6,396 nt of DNA from Bacteroidales bacterium (GTDB taxonomy: Bacteria; Bacteroidota; Bacteroidia; Bacteroidales; JAOZVK01): positions 1 through 6,396 of the forward strand of contig JAOZVK010000339.1 of the NCBI GenBank assembly GCA_029938185.1. Reading direction: 5' to 3'. The notes beneath the pieces were generated by a model. It saw only the letters and a list, made by a program, of their open reading frames with translations, ran no database searches and was not told the DNA's origin. Both the position numbers and the translations under genes were made by a program. Below are positions 6,122 to 6,396 of the stretch, in pieces; positions within the stretch are counted from its first letter, which is position 1; the number at the start of each line of letters is the position of its first letter.

Positions 6122-6396
6122 TTAAAATATAGAAAGAGTCAAATTATTGGGACTAATTTTTTTAATATTATCGCCGGATTGTGTAAAAACCAAAAGCCCA
6201 CACTCTTCGGCTGTTTTTTGTGAATTTTTTTCAAAACTTAACGATGCTAGTGCTCCATAGATAGTAAACTCCTTAAATTCAGGAAATAATATCTTATATT
6301 TGGGTAATTTTTTTTCATAAAAAGCTATTACTTGGTCTCTGTTAAGTTTATATTTGACTTCAACAACAAGTATTTTATTTTTGTTTGTTAATACAA
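6122..6396 (-). CDS. PD-(D/E)XK nuclease-like protein, C-terminal part (start beyond window)
   Basis: An open frame enters from the right edge and gives 90 residues before a TAA at 6122-6124. It begins with a beta strand ILVVEVKYKL whose E-V-K (Glu codon 6359-6361, Lys codon 6353-6355) matches the ExK of the PD-(D/E)XK nuclease fold. Next come a helix (RDQVIAFYEKKLPKY), then FPEFKEFTIYGALASLSF and CGLLVFTQSG, an order typical of the small uncharacterised nuclease-like proteins related to DUF3782-type domains. The upstream Asp of the site would lie outside the window. It converges on purC with 4 bp between the stop codons. Substrate and role are unknown: it could be a restriction-type or housekeeping nuclease. 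It is unrelated in sequence to the fragment at 40-258 beyond the shared fold. Confidence 0.65.
   Translation of the reverse strand, partial: VLTNKNKILVVEVKYKLNRDQVIAFYEKKLPKYKILFPEFKEFTIYGALASLSFEKNSQKTAEECGLLVFTQSGDNIKKISPNNLTLSIF

Noticed and set aside
6137..6163. Possible intrinsic terminator after purC (AGTC/GACT stem before a T-run)
   Set aside because: The stem is only 4 bp with a 10-base loop, and it lies inside the coding part of the convergent gene.
1..6396. CRISPR array or tRNA/rRNA genes
   Set aside because: The repeats are few, scattered and in both orientations without spacers of regular length, and no tRNA or rRNA signature is visible.

Overview
The window looks like chromosomal DNA of an AT-rich member of the Bacteroidota. 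Four things suggest this: a 317-residue PurC of the Bacteroidota type, A-rich leaders without Shine-Dalgarno sequences before every start codon, several TAnnTTTG boxes of the Bacteroidota housekeeping sigma factor, and dispersed intergenic repeats of the sort common in that phylum. The genus cannot be told from the sequence alone.

Layout. Bases 1-522 hold a broken N-terminal fragment of a PD-(D/E)XK-family transposase gene (minus strand), between two inverted arms built of heptanucleotide repeats. Bases 523-1006 are intergenic. They hold a 135-bp MITE-like element (704-838) with 24-bp imperfect terminal inverted repeats and a perfect 8-bp target duplication, then one copy of a 33-bp hairpin repeat on the minus strand. 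A polytopic GT-C glycosyltransferase gene follows (1007-2554), with a second hairpin repeat, in opposite orientation, 3 bp after its stop. The 483-bp gap that follows contains a 105-bp nested palindrome (2671-2775). Next come two tandem paralogous genes of unknown function (3038-3949 and 3983-4861). Each encodes three N-terminal membrane helices and a long helical, probably coiled-coil, cytoplasmic tail. A third hairpin repeat overlaps the stop codon of the second paralogue. A second copy of the MITE-like element (4908-5044) is inserted in the loop of a fourth hairpin repeat, again with an 8-bp duplication. purC (5164-6117) follows, and the window ends in the 3' part of a convergent gene for a PD-(D/E)XK nuclease-like protein, 4 bp from the purC stop.

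Functionally the genes do not form one pathway. purC is a stand-alone de novo purine gene, and the glycosyltransferase probably works on a lipid-linked sugar acceptor at the inner membrane. The paralogous pair is the least understood coding part and is likely one operon. The most informative non-coding signal is the repeat content: one small non-autonomous mobile element present twice with intact target duplications, and one short hairpin family whose stem pairs change in a compensated way.
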